From an uncultured Actinomyces sp. (GTDB lineage Bacteria > Actinomycetota > Actinomycetes > Actinomycetales > Actinomycetaceae): a stretch of DNA of 5,738 nucleotides. Below the pieces are notes generated by a model that searched no databases, was not told where the DNA came from, and was given only the letters and a program-made list of their open reading frames with translations. Where the stretch lies: assembly GCA_938022345.1 (NCBI GenBank), contig CALIEP010000227.1, positions 1 to 5,738 of the forward strand, written 5' to 3'. This document shows positions 1 through 5,092 of the stretch, piece by piece; position 1 is the first letter of the stretch, and the number at the start of each line of letters is the position of its first letter. The position numbers and the translations under genes are program-made.

Positions 1-593
1 CTGGACTTGCACTGACTGCTGTAGTCGGTGGCACTGCAACTGCAGCCCCCACCGTCCATGATGCCGCAGTCGATACTTCGAACAATACCGCGACCGTTCT
101 GCCTACGACGGTTTCGGTCCCGGATATCGCCTGGTCTGCTAGTGACGAAGTTTCCGCTTCGGCTGAAGCTCCGGCTCCTGTTGCAACGACGAATACTACT
201 TCGCGTGATTACACTCGTACGGATCTGAGCGATTCGGCGACTTCGTCTGCAGCGCTGAACCCTTCAGGTAACGACATTGTGTCGATCGCACTGTCGCTCA
301 CTGGCATTCCTTACGTCTACGGTGGCTCTACCCCCGCGGGCTTCGACTGCTCTGGTTTCACCCAGTACGTCTACGCTCGTGCAGGTATCTCCATTCCGCG
401 TACCTCTGGTGCGCAGGGCGCAGCAGGTACTTTCGTCTCCGCTTCTGAAGCGCGTCCCGGTGACCTCGTGTGGCACGCCTACGGTCACGTGGGTATCTAC
501 GCAGGCAACGGAATGGTCGTCGAGGCTACCACCCCCGGTTCTGTGACAAAGGTCCAGCCACTGTGGGGCAACTACAGCTTCGTGCGCTACTGA
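1..593 (+). CDS. Secreted NlpC/P60 peptidoglycan endopeptidase, 3' part (N-terminus outside window)
   Basis: The frame is open from base 3 (first full codon) to TGA 591-593, giving 196 visible residues. The visible start GLALTAVVGGTATAAP looks like the hydrophobic core and AxA cleavage site of a signal peptide, so probably only some tens of residues are missing. An Ala/Thr/Ser/Pro-rich linker follows (about residues 17-90), then a C-terminal NlpC/P60 domain (about 91-196). Motifs: YVYGGSTPAGFDCSGF with the nucleophilic Cys at 348-350; ARPGDLVW; GHVGIYAG with the catalytic His at 486-488; and VVEA with Glu at 522-524 where the third triad residue falls. RipA of mycobacteria uses Cys-His-Glu. 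Family members cleave the D-Glu to diamino-acid bond of peptidoglycan stem peptides and act in cell separation and wall remodelling; this role is inferred. No LysM or SH3 domain is visible. A GTG at 279 could open a shorter frame but would omit the export signal. A strong terminator follows 17 bases after the stop. Confidence 0.93.
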   Translation, partial: GLALTAVVGGTATAAPTVHDAAVDTSNNTATVLPTTVSVPDIAWSASDEVSASAEAPAPVATTNTTSRDYTRTDLSDSATSSAALNPSGNDIVSIALSLTGIPYVYGGSTPAGFDCSGFTQYVYARAGISIPRTSGAQGAAGTFVSASEARPGDLVWHAYGHVGIYAGNGMVVEATTPGSVTKVQPLWGNYSFVRY

Positions 594-610
594 GTTTTTG
601 TGTGATAGGG

Positions 611-638
611 AAGGGGTCGCTTCGGCGGCCCCTTTTCT
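611..638 (+). terminator. Rho-independent terminator with UUCG loop after NlpC/P60 gene
   Basis: The arm GGGGTCGC (613-620) pairs with GCGGCCCC (625-632), all eight pairs formed with one T-G wobble, around a TTCG tetraloop closed by C-G. TTTT follows at 633-636, and the AA at 611-612 can pair with its first two T's. The C(UUCG)G loop is an exceptionally stable RNA tetraloop. It ends the upstream transcript and separates it from the stress protein gene. Confidence 0.88.
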
Positions 639-692
639 ATATCCGCCCGCGCTCCGTGATATCCAGTTTTTCGCTGTGGAATCACTGAAGTA

Positions 693-722
693 CTGACATT
701 TCACGTGCGAATAGGGCAAAAT
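693..722 (+). promoter_or_regulatory. Possible promoter of the universal stress protein gene
   Basis: CTGACA (693-698) matches the -35 consensus in five of six positions. CAAAAT (717-722), 18 bases later, matches the -10 consensus in four of six. A transcript would start near 729, about 20 bases before the start codon. The gene needs its own promoter because a terminator lies directly upstream. A small inverted repeat, GTGA-N5-TCAC (727-739), overlaps the expected start point and could be an operator, but is too short to name a regulator. No DosR-type box is seen. Confidence 0.35.
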
Positions 723-751
723 AGTGGTGACGTAATCACGAGGAGGTAGTC

Positions 752-1681
752 ATGGGGACATCAGAAGTGATTTTGGTCGGGGTCGATGGCTCAAAGGAGA
801 GCTTCGCAGCAGTCAAGTGGGCCGCAGAGCGTTCAAAGATTCGCTCATGCAGACTCCATATTATTTGTACGTATGCCGTTGCATCGTATGCTGCGGCAAC
901 CCTAGATGGTGGATATGCAGTTCTCGACGATGCGGCTCTTAAAGAAGGAGCATCGCAGATCGTCAAGCAAGGCGTTGACCTCGCAAAGGAAGTTGGAGCT
1001 TCTGACGTTCACGGCCTCGTTGAGGCTGGTGATCCCGCGGGGATTCTGATCGACATGTCGCGTGAAGTTGACTTGATTGTCGTTGGCTCTCGCGGTGGTG
1101 GCGGTTTCGCCGACCGCCTCCTGGGCACGGTGTCTTCCGCGCTTCCTGCCCATGCTCATTTCCCGGTTGTTATTGTGCCTCGGCATACTTCCGGTAAAGC
1201 ATTTACTCCCGTTGAGCGTATTGTCGTTGGCTCCGATGGGTCCGAAGGTGCGACCTCGGCGCTCAAGCGTGCGGTTGACGAGGCCGAGCTATGGGACGCC
1301 CGCCTGACCGCAGTTGCCGCAGTCCCGATGGCAACGGGTGCGACAATGATGGCTTGGTTGCCAGCCAATATTGATCGCGACAAGCTCCTCAAGGATGTCA
1401 AGGAAGGGCTTGATCACGCTGTTGACGCAGCCTTGGACGGACGCCAGCGCAAGGTTGCGCGCCATGCACTTGATGGATCTCCCTCGTCGTTGCTCATTGA
1501 GTTCTCGACCGCCGTCGATTTGGTTGTTGTTGGCACCCGAGGCCGCGGTGGCTTTGCCGGCATCTTATTGGGTTCGACTTCGCAGACAGTGATCGCACAC
1601 TCGACCTGTCCGGTGATGGTTGTTCCTTCGAAGCATCACGACGTTCTGCCTTATCCTTCGCAGGAGTGGAGTAGACGCTGA
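752..1681 (+). CDS. Universal stress protein, tandem USP domains
   Basis: This is a 309-residue cytoplasmic protein of two UspA-type alpha/beta domains, about residues 4-143 and 154-292. Each begins with a beta strand ending in a nucleotide-contacting Asp (VGVDGS, Asp12; VGSDGS, Asp162). Each carries the ATP-binding signature G-2x-G-9x-G-[S/T]: G112-x2-G115-x9-G125-T126 and G261-x2-G264-x9-G274-S275. Both copies are complete, so both domains could bind ATP. The length agrees with two-domain USPs common in actinobacteria. There are no membrane segments or extra domains; the C-terminal tail (about 293-309) is His/Pro/Ser rich. The start is ATG 752, set by AGGAGGT at 741-747 with near-ideal spacing. 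Family members support survival under growth arrest, hypoxia or other stress through ATP binding and partner regulation; the stress sensed here cannot be read from sequence. The gene is flanked by terminators and appears monocistronic. Confidence 0.95.
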   Translation: MGTSEVILVGVDGSKESFAAVKWAAERSKIRSCRLHIICTYAVASYAAATLDGGYAVLDDAALKEGASQIVKQGVDLAKEVGASDVHGLVEAGDPAGILIDMSREVDLIVVGSRGGGGFADRLLGTVSSALPAHAHFPVVIVPRHTSGKAFTPVERIVVGSDGSEGATSALKRAVDEAELWDARLTAVAAVPMATGATMMAWLPANIDRDKLLKDVKEGLDHAVDAALDGRQRKVARHALDGSPSSLLIEFSTAVDLVVVGTRGRGGFAGILLGSTSQTVIAHSTCPVMVVPSKHHDVLPYPSQEWSRR

Positions 1682-1697
1682 CGATACGTTTTTAAAC

Positions 1698-1725
1698 AGC
1701 GGCGACATCTTCGGGTGTCGCCGCT
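1698..1725 (+). terminator. Hairpin terminator after the stress protein gene
   Basis: AGCGGCGACA (1698-1707) pairs perfectly with TGTCGCCGCT (1716-1725). Pairing continues as T-G and C-G to a TTCG tetraloop (1710-1713), a stem of about 12 pairs. No clean T run follows directly (a T run comes only at 1740-1745), so it is a GC-rich hairpin of the kind actinobacteria often use without a U tract. The stop codon is 16 bases upstream. Confidence 0.7.
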
Positions 1726-1752
1726 TACGTATATGTGTTCTTTTTCGAGACT

Positions 1753-1781
1753 CTGAGAAACGAAGATGTGGGTGATACCCT
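1753..1781 (+). promoter_or_regulatory. Possible promoter of tRNA-Arg
   Basis: CTGAGA (1753-1758) and TACCCT (1776-1781) are separated by 17 bases. The first matches TTGACA in four of six positions; the second has the TAnnnT form common in actinobacterial -10 boxes. The predicted start near 1788 would give a very short 5' leader before the mature tRNA at 1792, which is normal for tRNA genes. The preceding hairpin makes a separate promoter likely. Confidence 0.4.
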
Positions 1782-1791
1782 ATGGTGGTGC

Positions 1792-1864
1792 GCCCTCGTA
1801 GCTCAGGGGATAGAGCACCGCTCTCCTAAAGCGGGTGTCGGACGTTCGAATCGTCTCGGGGGCA
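1792..1864 (+). tRNA. tRNA-Arg (anticodon CCU, reads AGG)
   Basis: A full cloverleaf can be folded by eye, 73 bases without CCA. Acceptor GCCCTCG (1792-1798) pairs with CGGGGGC (1857-1863) with one wobble. The D arm is GCTC/GAGC (1801-1804, 1813-1816). The anticodon stem is CCGCT/AGCGG (1818-1822, 1830-1834) around loop CTCCTAA, with CCT at 1825-1827. The variable loop is GTGTC. The T arm is GGACG/CGTCT around TTCGAAT (1840-1856). The discriminator is A1864. The 3' CCA is not encoded (CAG follows), so it is added enzymatically. The tRNA reads the codon AGG, usually rare in high-GC actinobacteria. It stands alone between its own promoter and terminator. No repeat of its 3' end was found elsewhere in the window, so nothing suggests it is an occupied attachment site here. 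Confidence 0.95.
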
Positions 1865-1870
1865 CAGAAG

Positions 1871-1911
1871 ATACAAAAACGGCTTGGTTTTCAAGTCATT
1901 TTTGTATTTTT
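1871..1911 (+). terminator. Strong rho-independent terminator after tRNA-Arg
   Basis: ATACAAAAA (1871-1879) pairs perfectly with TTTTTGTAT (1899-1907). Inside, after one C/A mismatch, GGCTTG pairs with CAAGTC (1881-1886, 1892-1897; one G-T wobble) around a five-base loop. The T run 1907-1911 follows. The A run in the left arm means it could also terminate transcription from the minus strand. It begins seven bases after the tRNA and covers base 1884, which rules out an MFS gene start there. Confidence 0.88.
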
Positions 1912-1988
1912 CTATTCGGAGAGAACTTCCCAGATTCGCGCGGTTGCGTCATCGGGGCAGTGAAAAACGCAAAGCAGGATGGGAAGAA

Positions 1989-3260
1989 GTGAACAGGGTG
2001 ATTGGGCGGTTGCTAAGCCATCCTCTCACGCGCAATTCCGCTTTCATGCACCTGTGGGCCGGCCAGACCGCAGCTGAGTTTGGTTTCCAAGTAGCCACTC
2101 TTGCAACCTCGGCAATCGCTATCTCTCTATTGCACGCCACGGAGTCTGAAATCGGTGTTCTCACCGGTTTGCAGACACTCGCATTTCTCCTGATCGGCCT
2201 TCCCGCGGGTGCGTGGGTTGATCGGTGGCGTAAACGCCGGGTCATGATTGTTTCTGACCTTGCGCGGGTTTTTGCGCTGATTTCAATTCCGATCGCATAT
2301 GAGTGGTTTACGCTGACACTCACGCACCTGATGATCGTTGCTGCGCTCTTGGGACTTGCGACAGTCTTCTTCGATGTTGCGTATCAGTCCTATGTTCCAG
2401 CAATTGCCTCCACGCGGTACATCGCGGCTGCGAATGGCCGGCTCGAGGCCTCGTACCAGGTCGGCGCAGCGGGTGGACCTGGTTTAGGCGGCTGGCTTTT
2501 GGGTGTCTTTGCGCCCCCTTTGGCCTACGTATTTACCGCAGCAACGTACGTGTTTTCGACGGTGGCGATTTGGCGAATTCGAACACCTGAGCCTAAACCC
2601 GAGCGCCCTAGTGCTTCGTTGTTTGCGCAAATCCGCGAGGGGTTGAGCTTCGTTCGACACGAGCGTCTGCTTTTTCCCCTGTTCTCGTGTATCTCCTTTG
2701 CTGCTTTTACGGGTTCAGGGTTGCGAGTTCTCTTGCCGATTTTGGTGCTTCGAACACTGGGCATGAATGCGACGCAACTAGGGGTACTTCTGAGTGCGGG
2801 AGCGATTGGCGGCATTTTTGGCGCGATGACTCGTTCCCTGTGGCTTGGGCGCCTAGGGATCGGGCGTTGCATTGTGATCACTTACGTCATTGGAGTATCG
2901 ATCCTTGTCTTGCAGCCGGCGGCACTTCATGTGCCCGAGATTGCGGACTGGGTCATCGCTGGCGCGGGAATTGTCTACTCCTATTTCATTACCATCTACA
3001 ACGTGACGCAGATGAGTTTGCGGCAGGAGATCTGCCCTAAGTGGATGCTTGGGCGTATGAATGCAACCTTCCGTTTCGCGGTGTGGGGAGTGATGCCCCT
3101 GGGGTCGGTCGCTGCTGGTCTTCTTGCGTCTGTTGTGGGTGTCGAAGCGGCAATGTATATCTTCGTTGTTCTGTCAGTGCTTGCTGGTGTCGCGCTGGCT
3201 TTCACTCCTGCAGCCCGGATTAAAGATTCTCATATGGCTTTGGATCCGAGCCAAAACTGA
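1989..3260 (+). CDS. Major facilitator superfamily transporter, efflux type (MFS_3/EntS-like)
   Basis: Starting at GTG 1989, this is a 423-residue integral membrane protein, the usual length for a 12-helix MFS carrier. The helix 2-3 loop carries motif A: GLPAGAWVDRWRKRR (residues 70-84) with Asp78, Arg79 and a basic cluster. A degenerate second copy near residues 280-293 marks the symmetrical half. NGRLEASYQVGAAGGPGLGG (149-168) and GRMNATFRF...PLGSVAAGLLA (355-380) resemble the MFS_3 group, which includes the siderophore exporter EntS and macrolide exporters. A hydrophilic loop at about 196-228 separates the halves. It likely exports a drug or metabolite by proton antiport; the substrate cannot be deduced. 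Start choice: the frame is open upstream to an ATG at 1884, but that lies inside the tRNA terminator and adds a basic non-membrane extension. GTG 1989 has AGGATGG at 1976-1982; GTG 1998 is an alternative. No clear promoter or 3' terminator is seen. Confidence 0.9.
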   Translation: MNRVIGRLLSHPLTRNSAFMHLWAGQTAAEFGFQVATLATSAIAISLLHATESEIGVLTGLQTLAFLLIGLPAGAWVDRWRKRRVMIVSDLARVFALISIPIAYEWFTLTLTHLMIVAALLGLATVFFDVAYQSYVPAIASTRYIAAANGRLEASYQVGAAGGPGLGGWLLGVFAPPLAYVFTAATYVFSTVAIWRIRTPEPKPERPSASLFAQIREGLSFVRHERLLFPLFSCISFAAFTGSGLRVLLPILVLRTLGMNATQLGVLLSAGAIGGIFGAMTRSLWLGRLGIGRCIVITYVIGVSILVLQPAALHVPEIADWVIAGAGIVYSYFITIYNVTQMSLRQEICPKWMLGRMNATFRFAVWGVMPLGSVAAGLLASVVGVEAAMYIFVVLSVLAGVALAFTPAARIKDSHMALDPSQN

Positions 3261-3442
3261 ATATTATCTGAGATCTGAGACGTCTTAGTTGCCATAATTA
3301 TGTGATCTACCGAGCTTCTTTTTTATGTAATTACTCAGCTTTTGGGGCATTTCTCAATTTTTGCTTAAATTTATCTGCATATAGTCAGTGCTAGTATTTG
3401 AGGGTCTGAGACTTTTACCTTGCTGAAGAGGCGCATCGTGTT
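3261..3442 (+). other. AT-rich intergenic region between MFS gene and adhesin pseudogene
   Basis: No coding potential is visible. The stretch from about 3280 to 3400 is clearly richer in A and T than the flanking genes, with T runs (3319-3324, 3359-3362) and two short self-complementary octamers, ATAATTAT (3294-3301) and GTAATTAC (3327-3334). I found no convincing terminator hairpin for the MFS gene, so read-through into the adhesin locus is possible. The downstream part holds the candidate adhesin promoter. Confidence 0.6.
3389..3397 (+). promoter_or_regulatory. Candidate extended -10 promoter element upstream of first adhesin
   Basis: TGC followed by TAGTAT (3392-3397) fits an extended -10 box (TGn plus four of six consensus bases). 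No good -35 is found 16-18 bases upstream, which extended -10 promoters can tolerate. Transcription would start near 3404, about 40-50 bases before the ATG codons. A related block, ATAGTC...CTAGT, occurs before the second adhesin (5037-5049), which supports a shared promoter element. Confidence 0.35.
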
Positions 3443-3478
3443 ATGGAGTCAGGTATGAAGCATGCTTTACGGGTTCCG

Positions 3479-3481
3479 TAA
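3479..3481 (+). other. In-frame TAA inside the adhesin signal peptide
   Basis: Codon 9 from ATG 3455 is TAA, between CCG (Pro) and TGG (Trp). Codons on both sides together form a normal signal peptide: a basic n-region with Lys2 and Arg6, then a hydrophobic core. A single change from AAA (Lys) or CAA (Gln) would create it. Restarting at TTG 3509 leaves a hydrophobic segment without a basic n-region. Confidence 0.8.
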
Positions 3482-3937
3482 TGGCTTGCAACGGGGGCGG
3501 CATGCGCCTTGGTGTGTGTGAGTTCTTTGCTGGGGGTCGTGACGAGTGACCAATCTGCAGAGGCTGCTCAAATTGATGCCGTGACGGGAGCGAAGATTAC
3601 TAATACGTCTACGCCAGCCGGTCCGAACTATGTCTATGACAATTTCAAGCTCGAGCTGACTTTTGATACTACCGGCAAGGCAGTTGCTGAGAACGATACT
3701 CTTAATATTCAGCTTCCCAGTGAGCTGCGAACTCGCAGTGCTTCTTTCGATGTAACCGATACGGAATCAGGTGGTGTTGCGCTCCGATGCACTGTTCCGG
3801 CAGCTGAGGGTCCAGAAGTAACATGTGTTTTCACCGACTTTATGGCAACGCATGTTAATGCCAGGGGAAATATCGTCCTTGTTGCAGATTCGGTGAAAGA
3901 AACAACAAGTGAAGTACTTCATGCGACGATTAATCAC

Positions 3938-3940
3938 TAA
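3938..3940 (+). other. In-frame TAA in the adhesin N2-like domain
   Basis: The stop follows ATINH and precedes VDIPMTIDHG. In the downstream paralogue the aligned stretch is KLSHNITLSADIENG, same length, with AAC (5600-5602) at the stop position. This supports a nonsense substitution in a once continuous gene rather than two genes. ATG 3953 four codons later has no Shine-Dalgarno. Confidence 0.82.
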
Positions 3941-4510
3941 GTTGATATTCCGATGACCATTGATCATGGCTCAATTGTCAAGAACACAAGAGGTTTTGCC
4001 CCGGAAACAGCGTATAAGTACGGGTGGCAGCTTCACGATGGGCACCCCGAGCGCTTCACCTGGGAGGTCTACATTCCTGAGCGCAATATTGGTGAAAACA
4101 CCATCGTCATTAATGACACTTTTGATTCCTCATATGGTGGCTACCGTCTTTTCAATGATGAGAGCAGTGAGAATGCGTGGCAGCGCACCCACCTTCTGAA
4201 GTGGAACTCGCTGGAGGACTTTAAAGCGGATCCCAGTCATGAACGTCCTGCGGAGACCGTGTCGGTAGGGGGTGCAATTAATGGAGGTATCTTCCAGATG
4301 ATGGATACGGCGGATGGCTTCCGTGTTTCATTCCCGAATACTAAGGGCGATGCGTACTACATTCTCAAGTACTACACGGTTCTGAATGTTCCAGCTAATG
4401 CGAAGGTCGGCAGTGCTTTTGCAAATACAGCGGTTGTGAATGGGCAAAAGTCTGAGAATACTATTGCCATTAAGACTGCTGGTTGGGGAGACCTGGATGC
4501 AGATCAAAAG

Positions 4511-4683
4511 ACCACGCCGACGCCGGAGCCTACCCCGTCGACGACTACTCCTGAGCCGACACCGTCTACCACTACACCTGAGCCCGAACCGACTCCGTCT
4601 GCCACGATACCTGAGCCTGAACCGACTCCGTCAACGACAACGCCAGAACCTACCCCGTCAACGACTGCTCCCGAGCCTGAGCC
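4511..4683 (+). repeat. Pro/Thr/Glu/Ser stalk repeats in adhesin
   Basis: Five degenerate copies of a PEPTPSTT-like unit, some with an extra PE pair (PEPEPTPS), run for about 57 residues. Codons differ between copies (for example ACC/ACT/ACG/ACA for Thr), so the peptide rather than the DNA repeat is conserved. Such regions span the peptidoglycan and are often O-glycosylated. The antisense reading is a Gly/Val/Ser-rich open frame that is only a shadow of this repeat. Confidence 0.9.
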
Positions 4684-4717
4684 CAGTGTTTCAACGTCGA
4701 CTGAAGCTCCTAAGGTC

Positions 4718-4810
4718 CTGGCCCATACGGGTGCAAGTGCTGCGATTGTCTTTCTCGCCGCTGCCTTGGCTGGCACGCTGGGCGCAATGCTTTCACGTCG
4801 ACGCGCACAG
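4718..4810 (+). other. Cell-wall sorting signal, LAHTG (class E sortase type)
   Basis: LAHTG (4718-4732) is followed by a hydrophobic helix of about 20 residues (4733-4792) and the positively charged tail SRRRAQ, the standard three-part sorting signal. LAxTG instead of LPxTG is the motif recognised by class E sortases of high-GC actinobacteria. It is intact although its gene carries upstream stops. No sortase gene is present in this window. Confidence 0.88.
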
Positions 4811-4831
4811 TAACTTAATTTTTCGCTAGTC

Positions 4832-4874
4832 TGATTGACCGGTGTCTCCGTGCGGAGCACCGGTCAATCATTTT
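4832..4874 (+). terminator. Very strong rho-independent terminator after first adhesin
   Basis: TGATTGACCGGTG (4832-4844) pairs without mismatch to CACCGGTCAATCA (4858-4870). After one bulged T, CTCC pairs with GGAG (4846-4849, 4854-4857) around GTGC. TTTT follows at 4871-4874. The 13-pair outer stem is among the best structures in the window and isolates the two adhesin transcripts. It lies 18 bases after the stop codon. Confidence 0.93.
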
Positions 4875-5015
4875 ATACGTAAAATAGCACTAGAGGAGTG
4901 GCCGGGCGATTCTTTATGACATAGCTCAACATGTATCGCTCTTTGTCTGAAAAAGTTTCTGAGGATCCGCAGAAAGTGGCCAAAAATTCTGATGTTGTTC
5001 GAAGTGTAACCTGAG

Positions 5016-5051
5016 TTGAAGCTGAATGTGGGCGTGATAGTCTTCTAGTGT
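5016..5051 (+). promoter_or_regulatory. Tentative promoter region of second adhesin
   Basis: TTGAAG (5016-5021) is followed 16 bases later by TAGTCT (5038-5043), and then by TAGTGT (5046-5051). Neither -10 candidate is strong. The block ATAGTC-TT-CTAGT (5037-5049) resembles ATAGTC-AGTG-CTAGT (3381-3395) ahead of the first adhesin, which is the main reason to mark it. The rest of the 4875-5092 gap shows nothing I can name. Confidence 0.25.
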
Positions 5052-5092
5052 TCGGTCACTCGTGTGACAACCCTCCAGAAAGAAATGGCTTC

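Larger units (their letters stand above)
3455..4813 (+). pseudogene. MSCRAMM-like wall-anchored adhesin, interrupted by two in-frame TAA codons
   Basis: Read through its stops, this frame encodes about 452 codons of a complete Gram-positive surface adhesin. A signal peptide occupies codons 1-38 (start MKHALRVP, hydrophobic core WLATGAACALV, end AEAA). Immunoglobulin-like domains resembling MSCRAMM N2 and N3 follow, about 39-170 and 171-350. Key features are a Cys pair (3788-3790, 3824-3826), VFTDF (3827-3841) like the TYTFTDYVD motif, and FTWEVYIPERNIG opening the second domain. A Pro/Thr stalk, LAHTG, a membrane helix and SRRRAQ close the protein. TAA codons stand at 3479-3481 (codon 9) and 3938-3940 (codon 162). 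Open segments 3509-3940 (TTG start) and 3953-4813 share the same frame, so no frameshift is involved. The paralogue at 5093 continues through both places, with AAC (Asn) aligned to the second stop. Neither segment keeps both a signal peptide and a Shine-Dalgarno, so no exported product is expected without read-through. An ATG at 3443 is an equally possible start. Host ligand unknown. Confidence 0.85.

Noticed and set aside
264..719. 151-codon minus-strand frame opposite the NlpC/P60 gene
   Set aside because: It overlaps a well-supported domain and a terminator, and has the composition of a shadow frame.
727..739. GTGA-N5-TCAC as a CRP/cAMP receptor site
   Set aside because: CRP-type sites have six bases between half-sites and longer conserved arms; this is too short and wrongly spaced.
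1884..1988. Upstream ATG 1884 as start of the MFS transporter
   Set aside because: It lies inside the tRNA terminator hairpin, has no Shine-Dalgarno, and adds a basic extension not typical of MFS proteins; GTG 1989 is more plausible.
1735..1992. 85-codon open frame over the tRNA
   Set aside because: It translates straight through tRNA-Arg and its terminator, with no family resemblance.
3438..3458. Six-codon GTG leader peptide whose TGA overlaps the adhesin ATG (ATGA)
   Set aside because: GAAGAGG lies before it, but such tiny frames arise by chance and no attenuator structure is visible.
3481..3549. ATG 3481 as an alternative adhesin start
   Set aside because: It is in a different frame, encodes a Gly-rich non-signal sequence and ends at a TGA shortly after.
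4511..4683. Stalk repeats as a CRISPR array or DNA-level repeat
   Set aside because: Units are short, contiguous, codon-degenerate and in frame with the adhesin; there are no spacers.
4504..4860. Minus-strand open frame rich in Gly/Ser/Val-Asp-Gly
   Set aside because: It is the antisense shadow of the Pro/Thr stalk repeats and runs through the terminator.
4931..5014. Short frame of 27 codons (start MYRSLSEKVSEDPQ) between the adhesins
   Set aside because: No ribosome binding site, no recognisable family and chance length; left as intergenic.
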